Origin: Rubripirellula tenax
GTDB lineage: Bacteria; Planctomycetota; Planctomycetia; Pirellulales; Pirellulaceae
Direction of reading: 5' to 3'
Assembly (NCBI RefSeq): GCF_007860125.1
Contig: NZ_SJPW01000002.1
Coordinates: forward strand, 781,052 to 845,051
DNA length: 64,000 nucleotides
Shown here: positions 38,301 to 47,119 of the stretch, in pieces
Position numbering within the stretch: position 1 is the first letter of the stretch
Layout of the letters: each line of letters begins with the position of its first letter
The notes under the pieces: generated by a model
What the model was told of the DNA's origin: nothing
The model's database searches: none
The model's input: only the letters and a program-made list of their open reading frames with translations
Translations under genes and position numbers: made by a program

Positions 38301-41300
38301 GGCAAGTTCAGCTTTCAATCGAGTGACTTCGCGTTCGTAAAACGTTTTCAGTTGCGCGTTGTCGCTGTAAGTCGCTAGTTGCTCTTCCGCTTGGGCAAGA
38401 GCCAAGTCGAGCGCCGAATTGATCGGTTCGACGATTTTTTGAAATGGCACATCTCCCGTTGAGCGATCCGACAGATTCACCGTATAGAGATCGGGCGTTT
38501 CTTCGCCGGGCGTACCGTTCGGATTATTTGGCGGGTTCACTCGGTCAATGCTCGTGATCTCAAGCACTCGATTGCGGGCGATCCCGGTTTGCACGGTGCC
38601 TGCGACGGTGACGATGCCACTTGCATCCGAATCCGCCGTGCCGGCAAACTGTTCGACTCCGCCTTCGCCCAGTAGACCGTCGATGACGCCAGTGACGCCG
38701 GTCGTCCAATTGACCGCTTTGACTTGTGCCAAAACGTTGTTGTCGCCAAATTGTTCGGCGTGCATGCGAACATCTCCCGCCGAGCGAACGGTGGCACCGG
38801 CCGAGATCGTGATCTGATTTTCTTGGTACAGAAAAGCACGGGCGTCCATGACGTCGATCGGAATCAGGCTGCCGGCAAACGTGTCCACACGCGAGTGAAT
38901 GTTGTATTCATCTGGATTGAAATGAGTGTCGGTGCCCGCGGCAAGGTTCAAATCGCGACCCGTCTCGATCGATGCACCGTCCTGTAGCGAGATGCGATTG
39001 TTGGGGCGAATATCGATCGTCGATACCCCCGAACCAATGGTGGCACCACCAAAGGTTTCCGAGTTGGCTTGGATGTCGATGTCGCCGCTGCCGCCGGTGT
39101 AGATGCTGGCGGTGCCCGTTGTGATCAAACTCGAGCGAGGCGCGAACGTGACGATCGCATCATCCGCCAGCGTACGAATCGTCGAGATGTTGCTGCCGCC
39201 AGCAGCGACTCCACCGCTTCGCAGGGTCAGCTCATCCAACGCATCGATGCGGTTTTTGGCGACCATGGAAACATCGCCACCAGAAAGGTTGTCAATGTTG
39301 ATCGCTGCATCGGCACCAATGTCAATGGTCGTACGAATGGTCAAGTCGGTGTGACTATCGACGCCAACACCGGCAATCAAACCACCGGCGGTAGCGTCGA
39401 CGTTTCCAAAGAAGTGATCGAATCGTTTGGTGAGCTGACTTTCGGCTCTCAGGTCCAATCCGGTACTATCGAACGTCACACCGTTACCAATGTCGACACG
39501 AGTCGTTGGCATGATCACATTGTCCAAGTCGCCACCGCCACCGGAGATGAACCCGCCGGCAGCGGCCAGCAATGTCGAGTCGAATCCTGGTTCGCTTACC
39601 GCAAACAAGGAGGCGTCACCCGTTAAATGGATCGCGGCATTATCGCCAATTTCCACGATTGCTTCGGTCACCACGCGAGTATTCGGAATCGCGACGGCAC
39701 CACTCACCCCACCCACGGCGCCGGCTACCGTCTTAGCGAAATTTTTCGGACGTGACGTTGCGGACAGCGTCAAGTTGTCGCCGTCCAGATCGACGTTCGC
39801 TCCAATCCGCGTGGTTATTTTTGCACTGGATTCAGACGATGATTTCGAGACACCCGCGGCAACCAGACCAGCCGCCAGACTACTCGACTGGGCGATCAGT
39901 TCCGCGGTGTGACTATTCGTGATCGAAATGTCGCCGACGGAATCAATCACACTTTCGTCAGCGATTTCTGCAGTGACTTGCGTTGTGTCGACCGCCGACG
40001 TTACCGTCGCATCAACGCCCAACAAAACGCCGCCGGCGGAACCTTGCGCGAACGCTCGAGATGGAAGGTAATTTCCAGAGTCGACGTTGACTCCCAGGTT
40101 GCCGACGACGATTCCGTTTCCGCGGCTTCCGATCGAAACCAAAACGGTGCCGCCGAGTTCGACGCGAGCGGCCGAGACTCCGACGGCCAATCCGGTGCTA
40201 ACCGTCATGCCTGCAGCATCCGCGGTCGCAACTGGATTGCTAAAAACAAGAATCGCCAAACCAAGAGCGGTCACTTCGCTCGCAATGACCTGAGCATGGG
40301 TGACCGGGGTGATGATGCTAGTTGCCGATGAACCGCTCAGTCCGATTCCGATTGCGCCCGCCGCGACGCTCGTGACCTCGGTTTGAACATCGGAAATCGA
40401 GCCTTGCGACGATTCAATGGTAATGGAGCTGGTCGCAGTCAGCGTGCTGTCCTCGACGCGGCTATCAACGATCGACGTGATCGTGCCACGGGCCCCCGCG
40501 CCGCCGCCAGCGACTGCGATCGAGTTCAGCGAAATGGCTTCGGCAACGGACGAGGCGGTAGCGGTCACCGTGACGTCGTTGTCATCACTTGCGAGTATTG
40601 AAATTCCGCCAGCAGCGGTGTTCACGACCGAACGACGAATCTGTGACTGCAGCTTGTTCTTCACATCAGTGACGCCGCTGGCCGCGGCGACCGAGAGGCC
40701 GCCGGCGTATACACCCGCGGCGATGGCAAGCGAAGCGGCACCGACGAAAGATTCGATGGTAAAATCGCTGGTCGTCACTACCGCAACGCCATGATCGGCG
40801 TCGATTCCCGGGCCCGTCGTATCCTGGATGACCGCCACGATTTCGACTTCGACATCATTTGCTACCGAAACGCCGGTGCCCGCAATCGCGCCGCTGGTGC
40901 TGCCCGCTGCGGCGGCGACGGAACCGGCAACGACCGACGCCATGATCGTACCCTTGGCATCGGCCGTGACGTTCAACCGACCGTCAGCGTCGATCTGGCT
41001 TTGATTGACGTAGGCTTTGACCTGCGCCGATCCGGCACCCCGCTCGGCAGTCGGGTCATCCAGGAAAGTTGCGGAATCGCCAATACGATTCGACGACGAC
41101 GAAACACCGAACGAGGCCGCAGCCCCCGTGACGCCACCGGCAATGGCAACCGAAGCCGCTCGGACAAGCGCGGTAATGTCGGCCATATCGATCGCAGTCA
41201 CCAAGACATCGTCGGTGGACTTGATGACACTGTCGTTGACCAACGCGACTGTTTGATTGCTGATGACGTTGTCGGCTGCGGCGCCCGCACCGGAAACACC

Positions 41301-44300
41301 AATCCCCGTCGATCCGATGGCTAGTGAGACCGACGCAGCGGTTGAGATCGCCGAGATACTGGCCGTCTCTTCCGCGACGACATGAATGCTTGCTAACGAG
41401 TCCAGCGTTGATCCGATAACCGACGCCGTTGTCTTGTTGCTAATCTCGTTATTGGCCACAGAAACCCCGACTGCGACCGAGACGGCCGTGGTGCTCGATA
41501 GCGTGGCGCCAAGTGCGGCGCCGATCGAAGTCGCCACGATTTCCGAGTCGTCCCGAGCGTTAACGCCGATGCCTTTTATTCGATCGTCTGCTGCGGCGAA
41601 TGTGGACGTGACCGCGCTGTTGTTGATTGTCGCCGTGACCGTGTTGGCGATCGTGTTACCAGACCCTGCACCGGCGCCAAAAAGTGCAACAGCAAAACCC
41701 GCACTGCCCGCCAATCCTGCTGAAGCGGCGATGGTCAGTGCGCTGATTTTGGCTTCGTCGCTTGCCGCGATCACGCTGACTTGATCGGAAGCCGTCACGG
41801 TCGAAGTATCGATCGCTGCACGAACGGTATTGCCGACCTCGTTGATCGCCATACTGATCCCAACCGCGCCGGCGATGCTTCCGCCAGCCCCTCCGGTCAC
41901 ACCGATTCCAACACCGCCCGCGTCAGCTACGATCTCGCTGCTATCAGTGGCCGTGACGGTCACGGCATTGCCCGTGACGGTGCTTCCGGTGTTTAGTTCG
42001 GCCGAAACCCTTTTCGCAATCACGTTCTGCGCAGCGGCGCCTGCGCCGCCAAACGATCCCGATTGGCCCGCGCCAAGGTTCGCCGACACGCTTCCGGCGA
42101 TTCCAAGAGCCTTGGATAGCGAGTCGGAATTTGCATCGACCAACAGGTCGCCGCCAGTCAGTGCGACATCGGAGTTTTCGATCGATGAAGCGACGACGCC
42201 GCTGATGTCGTTGATCGCGACGCTGACACCCGCCGACAACGCAGTCCTTGTCGCGGGCGAGAGCGAAGCGGCAATCGAGAATCCGCCGGCGTCCGCTTCG
42301 ATGTTGGATCGGTCCAATGCCGTCACGCTGACATCGCCTGCGGAAAGCACGTCGCTGTCCTTGATGAACGCAGCGACGTTTTGCTCGATCGTATTGACTC
42401 CCACCGCGCCGGCACCGGCAAGATTTAGTTTGCCGGCGGGGCCTGTGCTTGAAACTTGCACGGCAAACGATGCGCCAACAACGACCGCCTGGACCTCGAC
42501 GCCGGATTGTGCATGAACGACGATCGATCCCACGTCAACCTGTTGGCTTTCCAAGTAAGCGGTGACGTTGCCAGTGATGTGGTTCACAGCAACAGGAACC
42601 GTCAATGCAATCGGTCCGATCGGTTTCGCATCCGCTTTAGCCGACGACGCGTTGCTTCCGACACCCTGCAACGCCCCCGCCATGACCAACGAGAACATGT
42701 CGCCGCCGGCAATGGCCGAGACGTCAACGAGACCGCCGACGTTCAGCGAGTCAGCGTGCCCGATGTGAGCATCGACGTTTTGAGCGATCACGTTGACACC
42801 GACCGAAGTGCCGATACCAACCTGTTTTCCCTTCAAGAATGCACCAACGACGGTGACCCGGTCAAGAACGTCGTCGGCCAAGACCACAAGAGCACCGGCA
42901 TCGATCTTGGCGCTTGCGCCGATGCTTGCACGGGTGTCGGTTCGAATGTCGGACGCTGCGATGGCGGCTGAAAAACCAAATTGCGTTGATCCGGTACCGG
43001 TTTGCACCATCGCCAAGTTGTAGATATCGCTGACAGCGTTGACCGTGACAGCCTCCTTTGCATTGACGACGGCATGGTCCCGGATTTCGGCAACCGCCGA
43101 GTTGTCAGTCAGTGTCAGCAGCATCGATCCGCCGGCACCGTTCTTGCCGGAAACGCCCAGCGGATTGGCGAGATCGGACAGGAAGTCGTGGACGCTTCCG
43201 TTTTCTCGCTTGTTACCCCGAGAGATTGCTTCGGCCAAACCCGGCGCGCTCAAATTCAACGACGACATGTGGCCAGCTTCGATCACAAACACATCCAACA
43301 ACGACTCGACCACTACAAATTGATCATCGGAGGCAAAGCTCGGATCCTGGTTCACTTGCACACCTTGGCCGATTGATGCCAATGCTTGATTCGTCGTGTC
43401 CGTCACCATGATTCCAAGTGCCAGCGACAACTTGCTGTCGTCACCACTTGCCAACGTTCGCGAGTACACATTGACCAATCCGGCCAATCCGTGCGTCCCG
43501 TCTAGAAACGACTGAAAACTGTCGAGTCCCAATTGATCGATCGTGACAGCACCGTTGACGCCGTCGTCATCGCTGGCCAAAAACGGATAGACAATTTCCG
43601 AATCGACGCGAGTTTCGCCTCGGGCATTCAAGGTGGCTTGTCGCAGTACATCCTCGGAATCCAGAGATTGGTCCACGATGACGGCCTGAGCATCGTTGTT
43701 GTAAATTCCGATTCCGCCGCTGACAGCGAACTCGTTTCCTTTATCGCCTTCCTCGTTTAACGATCCGCGTGTTGATTCTGCAATCGACCCCAGTTTGGTG
43801 CGCTGGACAATGTCCGCGTCTACCGTGATCGTGGTATCGGACGTCAGCACAGCGGTGGCGCCGATGATTGCGTGGACGTCGTGATCGAAAAAGGCAACCG
43901 CAATCGAACCGGCCGCATCGAAGCCACCGCTTTCGGACGAATCGTCCGGGTCCTTGGTTTGGTTCGGATCGACGTCGGTCACGTCAATAGCTTCCGATAC
44001 ACCGTTGCCTTGGATACTGTCGCGCAGCGAGTCAAAAAATCCTAACCCGGCCGATGCGATGTTCTCGATCCGACCTGCCAGCGCACCGCCCACCACTGCC
44101 GACCAAGGCTGCTCGCCCTCGGTCAGATTAACACCCGATTCGGCCTTGTTCGAAGCCGCCAGACTCGCGGTGACACGAATGCCGCCGATCTGTTCGCGAT
44201 CGAAAGCGTGGTCCAGCGGGTTGCCGGTGCGCACCGCACTTCGCACGTCAACCACGGCGGCGGCAAATGCTCCGGCCAGCGATCCTGCCAATCGAATGCG

Positions 44301-46355
44301 GTTGGGATTTCGCGAATCGGCGACGGCGTAGTAACCGTGATTCGTACGGAGGCCTTCGATGGGTGCGTCAGGCAACGTGACATTCCCAAGGCTGCCGACA
44401 ACTTCACCGTCCGCATCAAACGCAAACATCTCCTGCGTCACCGACTTCGCCGGATCGGTTTGGTACAGCAAAAAGTCGCCCGTCTGCAGTCCGTGTCCAC
44501 TGGGCAGCTCGATCCAGTTCCCTTCGGAGTCAACGGCGGTTTCGGGCGCAAACGTTTGTACGCTTTCTGCAAAGCGAAACCCGTGATTCCCGTTGGCCGG
44601 GGCGTCGAAATCGATAAACGCAGTCTCACCCGGCAACCGCAATTTGATTTGTCCGCCAACGACGGTGACTTCGTAAACTTGACTTTGCACCAATCCATCA
44701 ATGCCACGGACCGATGGGTCGTCGTTACCTTGCGGGCCCAGGTACGTCACTCGCGTGACGCCGGACGGAAGTGAAACAGAAATCAAGCCGTCCGACGTCC
44801 CCGCTTCGGTGGCAACATCGGTCGCCGCAAACGTTGCCATACCGAGTCGCGTAAGCGAGTGCTGGCTACTAGCGGCGACTTGGCGATTGTCCAGTTCAAT
44901 ACTGGCTGCGCGAATCAACCGAACCGTTTGTTCCAGCTTGTCGCCGACCGGATTCTCGTTGGTGATCTCATGGATGATGTAAGTCTGGCGATCATCCAAT
45001 CCCAGATCACCGCCACCCAGATTTTGGTACGTAATCGCTTCGCCGACTTTCAACGGATTACTGGCCGGGATTTCCCGAAAAATGATCGCATCCTGACTCG
45101 AAAACAGGTCCTTTCCGGGGAACTCGATTCGACGGGTGCCCGTTTCGCGGCTCATGATTGTGCCGTGAACTTGCGATGTCACCGTCGCGTTGTCGACACC
45201 AACCGCGCCCGAAAAACCGGCGGTTCCATCGTTGAAGATCGCGGTCGTCGCACTGACTTCATTGGCCACACTGGAAGTTGCATCGACCCAAACCGCACCA
45301 CCCGCATCGATCGCAGTCCTTTCGCCGACATTGATTGTTGATGTCTCGTCCGTAAAGGCAATCGCAAGGTTGATTGCGTTGCTGACCTTCGGCGCGTCGG
45401 GGGCTGTCGCCCGCGAGTTGGCTTCGCTGCGAGAAACGGTTTCGGCTGTGCTGGTGGCGTCGGTGGCGATCCGCACGTTGCCCGCCGTGGCTGTGATCTG
45501 GCTAGTTCCCAGCATATCGATGGTGGCGGATGACTGTGACCTGCTGAATCCGACGGACAACGAAACCGGGAAACCTGACGCATTCAATCCGGTCACGGCG
45601 ATCGCATTTAGCGAAGCATCCGCCGCAGCTGTCGCGATCACATCGATCGAGGTCTGACTTTGCAAAACCGCTTCTTCCAAAGTAATATTGGCCGAAGCAG
45701 AATGAATTTTCGCTTGTCCGGAAAGCGGGCCGACCGAGCTAAGACCGATTTGCGGGATGGCTTCCAGTTGGCTGATCAAATCGCCGGCAATGCCGTCTTG
45801 ATGGGCGCCAAGCTCATTCCAGCCCGTCGACGTCGCGCCCTCGGCCGACAAGACAATTTGGTTGGCAAAGATCGACGCGCTATGGATCTCGATCGAGTAT
45901 GTTTCGGTTGCCAACAAGCCACGCAGGACCGCGTCGGACAGGATCGTTCCGAGCAAATCAGGTTGTTTGATCGCCGTTAATGTGACGTCCGCGTCACTGT
46001 TGATCGCACCGCCAATGACGGAGATCGATCCGGCTGAAACGGCAAGTGAGTTTGCCTCGATGTCGACGCTTGAATCGACCAGCAACGAGCGACTGGTAAT
46101 CTCGATCATCTTGGAATCGATGTCGTCGACGCCTTCCGAACGAATCACTGAATTGTCCGACCGATCGATCACCTGGATCGAGTCGCCAATTCGCTGAAGC
46201 TGCACATCCAGCCCGATCGCATTGACTTCGAAATCGGCCGCCAGCATCTGTCGCGATTCGAGATTTTCGACGATCAGACGGCGGCGTCGGGACTGGTTGC
46301 GATTCGAATTCGCGTTCAATCGACGGCGATTGGAATAGGTGGAACGTGCGGACAT
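32364..46355 (-). CDS. giant LEPR-type, beta-solenoid-like protein with dockerin-like C-terminus
   Basis: 4,663 residues in one frame. Start ATG 46355 is preceded by AGAGAAG. Residues 1-41 are basic, ending RRRRLIVENLESRQMLAAD, the planctomycete LEPR-type export-associated N-terminus. Residues of roughly 1,200-2,000 form Ala/Gly/Val-rich modules of about 61 residues (starts such as VTVTATDSSEIVADAGG and IGVNARDDSEIVATSIG). The central and late parts contain filamentous-haemagglutinin-like strands (GDVFLSAQGSIVQGRAE; VTLNVTEGIG). An RTX-like IETGDGDDTVETNQGNVQFSGGDG stretch is near residue 4,360. Two dockerin-like repeats (DVNRSGEASALDALVIINRLA; LDANNDNRVSALDALNIINSLS) are near 4,495-4,570. 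It is probably a very large cell-surface or secreted protein, for adhesion or matrix building (inference). Confidence 0.9.
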   Translation of the reverse strand: MSARSTYSNRRRLNANSNRNQSRRRRLIVENLESRQMLAADFEVNAIGLDVQLQRIGDSIQVIDRSDNSVIRSEGVDDIDSKMIEITSRSLLVDSSVDIEANSLAVSAGSISVIGGAINSDADVTLTAIKQPDLLGTILSDAVLRGLLATETYSIEIHSASIFANQIVLSAEGATSTGWNELGAHQDGIAGDLISQLEAIPQIGLSSVGPLSGQAKIHSASANITLEEAVLQSQTSIDVIATAAADASLNAIAVTGLNASGFPVSLSVGFSRSQSSATIDMLGTSQITATAGNVRIATDATSTAETVSRSEANSRATAPDAPKVSNAINLAIAFTDETSTINVGERTAIDAGGAVWVDATSSVANEVSATTAIFNDGTAGFSGAVGVDNATVTSQVHGTIMSRETGTRRIEFPGKDLFSSQDAIIFREIPASNPLKVGEAITYQNLGGGDLGLDDRQTYIIHEITNENPVGDKLEQTVRLIRAASIELDNRQVAASSQHSLTRLGMATFAATDVATEAGTSDGLISVSLPSGVTRVTYLGPQGNDDPSVRGIDGLVQSQVYEVTVVGGQIKLRLPGETAFIDFDAPANGNHGFRFAESVQTFAPETAVDSEGNWIELPSGHGLQTGDFLLYQTDPAKSVTQEMFAFDADGEVVGSLGNVTLPDAPIEGLRTNHGYYAVADSRNPNRIRLAGSLAGAFAAAVVDVRSAVRTGNPLDHAFDREQIGGIRVTASLAASNKAESGVNLTEGEQPWSAVVGGALAGRIENIASAGLGFFDSLRDSIQGNGVSEAIDVTDVDPNQTKDPDDSSESGGFDAAGSIAVAFFDHDVHAIIGATAVLTSDTTITVDADIVQRTKLGSIAESTRGSLNEEGDKGNEFAVSGGIGIYNNDAQAVIVDQSLDSEDVLRQATLNARGETRVDSEIVYPFLASDDDGVNGAVTIDQLGLDSFQSFLDGTHGLAGLVNVYSRTLASGDDSKLSLALGIMVTDTTNQALASIGQGVQVNQDPSFASDDQFVVVESLLDVFVIEAGHMSSLNLSAPGLAEAISRGNKRENGSVHDFLSDLANPLGVSGKNGAGGSMLLTLTDNSAVAEIRDHAVVNAKEAVTVNAVSDIYNLAMVQTGTGSTQFGFSAAIAASDIRTDTRASIGASAKIDAGALVVLADDVLDRVTVVGAFLKGKQVGIGTSVGVNVIAQNVDAHIGHADSLNVGGLVDVSAIAGGDMFSLVMAGALQGVGSNASSAKADAKPIGPIALTVPVAVNHITGNVTAYLESQQVDVGSIVVHAQSGVEVQAVVVGASFAVQVSSTGPAGKLNLAGAGAVGVNTIEQNVAAFIKDSDVLSAGDVSVTALDRSNIEADAGGFSIAASLSPATRTALSAGVSVAINDISGVVASSIENSDVALTGGDLLVDANSDSLSKALGIAGSVSANLGAGQSGSFGGAGAAAQNVIAKRVSAELNTGSTVTGNAVTVTATDSSEIVADAGGVGIGVTGGAGGSIAGAVGISMAINEVGNTVRAAIDTSTVTASDQVSVIAASDEAKISALTIAASAGLAGSAGFAVALFGAGAGSGNTIANTVTATINNSAVTSTFAAADDRIKGIGVNARDDSEIVATSIGAALGATLSSTTAVSVAVGVSVANNEISNKTTASVIGSTLDSLASIHVVAEETASISAISTAASVSLAIGSTGIGVSGAGAAADNVISNQTVALVNDSVIKSTDDVLVTAIDMADITALVRAASVAIAGGVTGAAASFGVSSSSNRIGDSATFLDDPTAERGAGSAQVKAYVNQSQIDADGRLNVTADAKGTIMASVVAGSVAAAAGSTSGAIAGTGVSVANDVEVEIVAVIQDTTGPGIDADHGVAVVTTSDFTIESFVGAASLAIAAGVYAGGLSVAAASGVTDVKNKLQSQIRRSVVNTAAGGISILASDDNDVTVTATASSVAEAISLNSIAVAGGGAGARGTITSIVDSRVEDSTLTATSSITIESSQGSISDVQTEVTSVAAGAIGIGLSGSSATSIITPVTHAQVIASEVTALGLAILVFSNPVATADAAGMTVSTGLAVGVSAARVELGGTVLVSIGSRGNGIVVGNLGVNVDSGNYLPSRAFAQGSAGGVLLGVDATVTSAVDTTQVTAEIADESVIDSVGDISITNSHTAELIAQSSSLAAGLVAAGVSKSSSESSAKITTRIGANVDLDGDNLTLSATSRPKNFAKTVAGAVGGVSGAVAIPNTRVVTEAIVEIGDNAAIHLTGDASLFAVSEPGFDSTLLAAAGGFISGGGGDLDNVIMPTTRVDIGNGVTFDSTGLDLRAESQLTKRFDHFFGNVDATAGGLIAGVGVDSHTDLTIRTTIDIGADAAINIDNLSGGDVSMVAKNRIDALDELTLRSGGVAAGGSNISTIRTLADDAIVTFAPRSSLITTGTASIYTGGSGDIDIQANSETFGGATIGSGVSTIDIRPNNRISLQDGASIETGRDLNLAAGTDTHFNPDEYNIHSRVDTFAGSLIPIDVMDARAFLYQENQITISAGATVRSAGDVRMHAEQFGDNNVLAQVKAVNWTTGVTGVIDGLLGEGGVEQFAGTADSDASGIVTVAGTVQTGIARNRVLEITSIDRVNPPNNPNGTPGEETPDLYTVNLSDRSTGDVPFQKIVEPINSALDLALAQAEEQLATYSDNAQLKTFYEREVTRLKAELAEQNLLDTPPGAPAGYLERVERLGLTLLIDPIFAKAGSIDVRADSLVGSGVLEAPGDASVEIINDTRAQIDLLGIEVPEDNGGVFLNGRTVGGGEGVDAATFILVDNTYIVPSGSSSISWPNITVSGPIENLGGDVTLRTVTSGAGSITINASVSGETQTISAGNNGSVVINLPDVGSVYEAGGAEHAKWNKLTERHSILGTVGGQGTTSAEPTVLPGGTFNLGITSETNPAVTNYLATEPTDISLIGSAIFVSAQYINVNGIIQSGKPEYKLVIGSATANEIASLQQNSSLTGLIKLNSLDRSDLLARWDADRDRIVVEELRVSGGYVDLTGHIANTRNGQIRVLSDYAKINIDNQTSYDIEVKRLDVSRRGRGTVIIKDLSDATVEDPRVSIYQREGDVIRTDTPAGVETVANGTNFIYQPKENLRYGWTIAEEELERTTVKYGSSSWLGLDFIAPDPEDEISRTVQPIGVPKILDAGPYFFVGLSGGFLGLSLDRYTYSSQEYTFPSTTRTCCNYQETNWIGTTTYYSTRITTRGTRTLHTHTIEADRPIDIQFQGQSEGEILIESVGNVFIAGALVNPNGTTTIHSDGSVLQGSVDGVVGGNIIRVVTERSIGNEDVPLRTNVVDVVPFDLRSDAATARLVNVGSRVRIAEDHVAGGEPGDVYRYQGTRAMIDLSLQDYTDEASWTHVELFSSVGLQTTDGHISVYEISGDLPIERVWANRAQTDETDGDVFLSAQGSIVQGRAEATTYHLGWVDGNAIHLESETGSIGQLDGDVGGEDRALPVDAGYFNEIKNPNHRLTATAAHEIYMHHFTSMILDRVVAGGDVRIDFVAGGTLIDGNPNDVRDERAIAEIAAKVWDDLQLTVDRGSSDKRDERIAALVASQTQSYAAYWNFRETQVDPSAYDLNHRVTLSDEEADFYDGDEAAITTLKESRTVQYHDLHDTWGSRGDSRIEGFVYEPSTEDLDAIDASMKVWTDDELLSLRSIEFLNVTDTEFVIEEPNIVGRNVTLNVTEGIGRYDNGTTIDLRSTDGNAAVLTLDEQANLTAAEPGDIVYLQQAPSLVLARINGDSIDLIQQNDDTTVWADYGFVDGQFVYLESNTRDTTDDGMFYEITAIEGTRMTLDVSETEAGSLQLDQPRNILIAPAVTDPADHDSAPFIRVLRREDIDLEITGLVTATSNRHIFIGSESSLRIDRVEAGADQRVQIKIEGDLSGEATSNGEANIVGGRIVLESGAGSLGSVASPIGIESGQGGYLIARADNEVVVEQRNETGDAADLQINQVFSKTSIVQIEADGSIFDAFNLDTTNIQAVEIVLRAGGSIGKSDDFLDINAGENGSVTAIADGSIWIVETAGNLNVRQILSRSGDISLMADVSILDAVDVADPYDPESADGSIIAGNPRADLIGNHVALTANLGGIGVAGNELDIDSSHAADSAGFVTVHSTGNAYVNETNGDLVLVHVFTDDTAFIAALSGSIYGRPDAPPNVIHVDGKVWLFAADNIGTAALPLRVGATFVEGQATTGDVFLETIGKIFVGGVIENEADNSGEGEFVNSRHGATQGISAGRTLSILSPQTVNVSEGLSSLGDILITARSASLPAGRWVQSGGDIVFTLTDSFDAGTDSEISADGELIVQLASDSVTSGLISIDGSVLAMQSTLRGTGLDDTVIFTPNLLSGLLVIETGDGDDTVETNQGNVQFSGGDGTDLLKLIGSDVHLDLLALPDGALESLETLDLRGDGGNTLLLSLAKLANQDSQAGYLELIYDEDDSVDYGAGWVAEAPMFVGNSFVHVARQSGVEIRIQNPTPFVNPLDRFDVNRSGEASALDALVIINRLARIGDPNSNGLTMPITEDDLADFLYLDANNDNRVSALDALNIINSLSRISSSGESERVLALAIEPVGSLTQTPSEAKDRIDRTDTSSPMADKVFAKLIANQSPVATPLAAEVATTNDRVGDDVDPTIDEMITLLALDVLAVNRR

Positions 46356-46432
46356 GACGGATATTCTTCTCTGAAAAAAGCAAGGTATGCCACACAGGTT
46401 GAGTGATTCTTCATGGAGTCCCGTGAATCAAC

Positions 46433-46463
46433 TACAATCGATGACATCCCCAATATTGCGGGG
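46433..46463 (+). promoter_or_regulatory. candidate -10 box and palindromic operator before the sigma gene
   Basis: TACAAT at 46433-46438 is a plausible -10 (only a weak TTCATG at 46410-46415 as -35). Right behind it, 46448-46463 reads CCCCAATATTGCGGGG, an almost perfect palindrome centred on CAATATTG, 14 nt before the GTG start. Its position suits an operator shared by the divergent giant gene and the sigma gene. Prediction only. Confidence 0.35.
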
Positions 46464-46477
46464 CTCCTATCACCTGC

Positions 46478-47113
46478 GTGAAAAAGTTTGATTTCATGTC
46501 ACGGATTTTTAGAAAAAAAACGCCGGACCTGAACATTTGTCCGCAGGTGAAACCCGGTGACGTGACCCAGATACTCAACCGGATTCAGGCAGGCGACCCG
46601 CAAGCCCAGTCCGAATTGTTCACCTTCGCTTTCGAAGAGCTTCACCGCGCTGCGTCTGCCTTGATGCATCGGGAACGGGCCAATCACACACTTCAACCCA
46701 GTGCTCTGATCAACGAAGCGGCACTGCGGTTGTTGGGTACCAGTGCGATCGAGTCGATACCCGATCGTGCCTATTTTTTCGCATCGATGGTTCGCGCGAT
46801 GCGCCGCGTCCTGATTGACCATGCGCGATCGCGGAATGCGAGACGGCGCTCATCCGACCAACCCGTCATCTCGCTCGATCATGCGATTGAAGTGATGGAA
46901 AAGAATTCCGGTGTGGACTTGATCGCGTTAGACGAATCGCTGAACGCCCTTGCCGAAAAACGACCGCGCAGCAGTCAGGTCGTCGAACTGCGATTTTTCG
47001 GTGGGATGAGTCTGCCAGAGATCGCAGATCAGCTAACGATTTCATTGGCGACCGTGAACCGCGAATGGCGATATGCGCGCGCATGGCTGAACGACCACCT
47101 AGACGATGCGTGA
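46478..47113 (+). CDS. ECF-like RNA polymerase sigma factor (planctomycete type)
   Basis: 211 residues from GTG 46478; ATG 46496 is an alternative. Region 2 is visible as LFTFAFEELHRAASALMHRERANHTLQPSALINEAALRLL, with PDRAYFFASMVRAMRRVLIDHARSRNARRR; region 4 is PRSSQVVELRFFGGMSLPEIADQLTISLATVNREWRYARAWL, a helix-turn-helix. This fits the ECF subfamily abundant in planctomycetes (Sigma70_ECF, PF07638 type). The kinase gene starts 6 nt after the stop, so a sigma/kinase pair is likely. Its regulon may include the divergent giant gene (inference). Confidence 0.93.
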   Translation: MKKFDFMSRIFRKKTPDLNICPQVKPGDVTQILNRIQAGDPQAQSELFTFAFEELHRAASALMHRERANHTLQPSALINEAALRLLGTSAIESIPDRAYFFASMVRAMRRVLIDHARSRNARRRSSDQPVISLDHAIEVMEKNSGVDLIALDESLNALAEKRPRSSQVVELRFFGGMSLPEIADQLTISLATVNREWRYARAWLNDHLDDA

Positions 47114-47119
47114 CCGACG

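Noticed and set aside
41830..42516. 228-codon plus-strand frame, one of many opposite the giant gene
   Set aside because: It is a by-product of the repetitive Ala/Gly/Val codons of the giant gene; its translation is low-complexity Ala/Pro/Ser/Thr and carries no motifs. The same applies to frames near 39069, 40791 and 45190.
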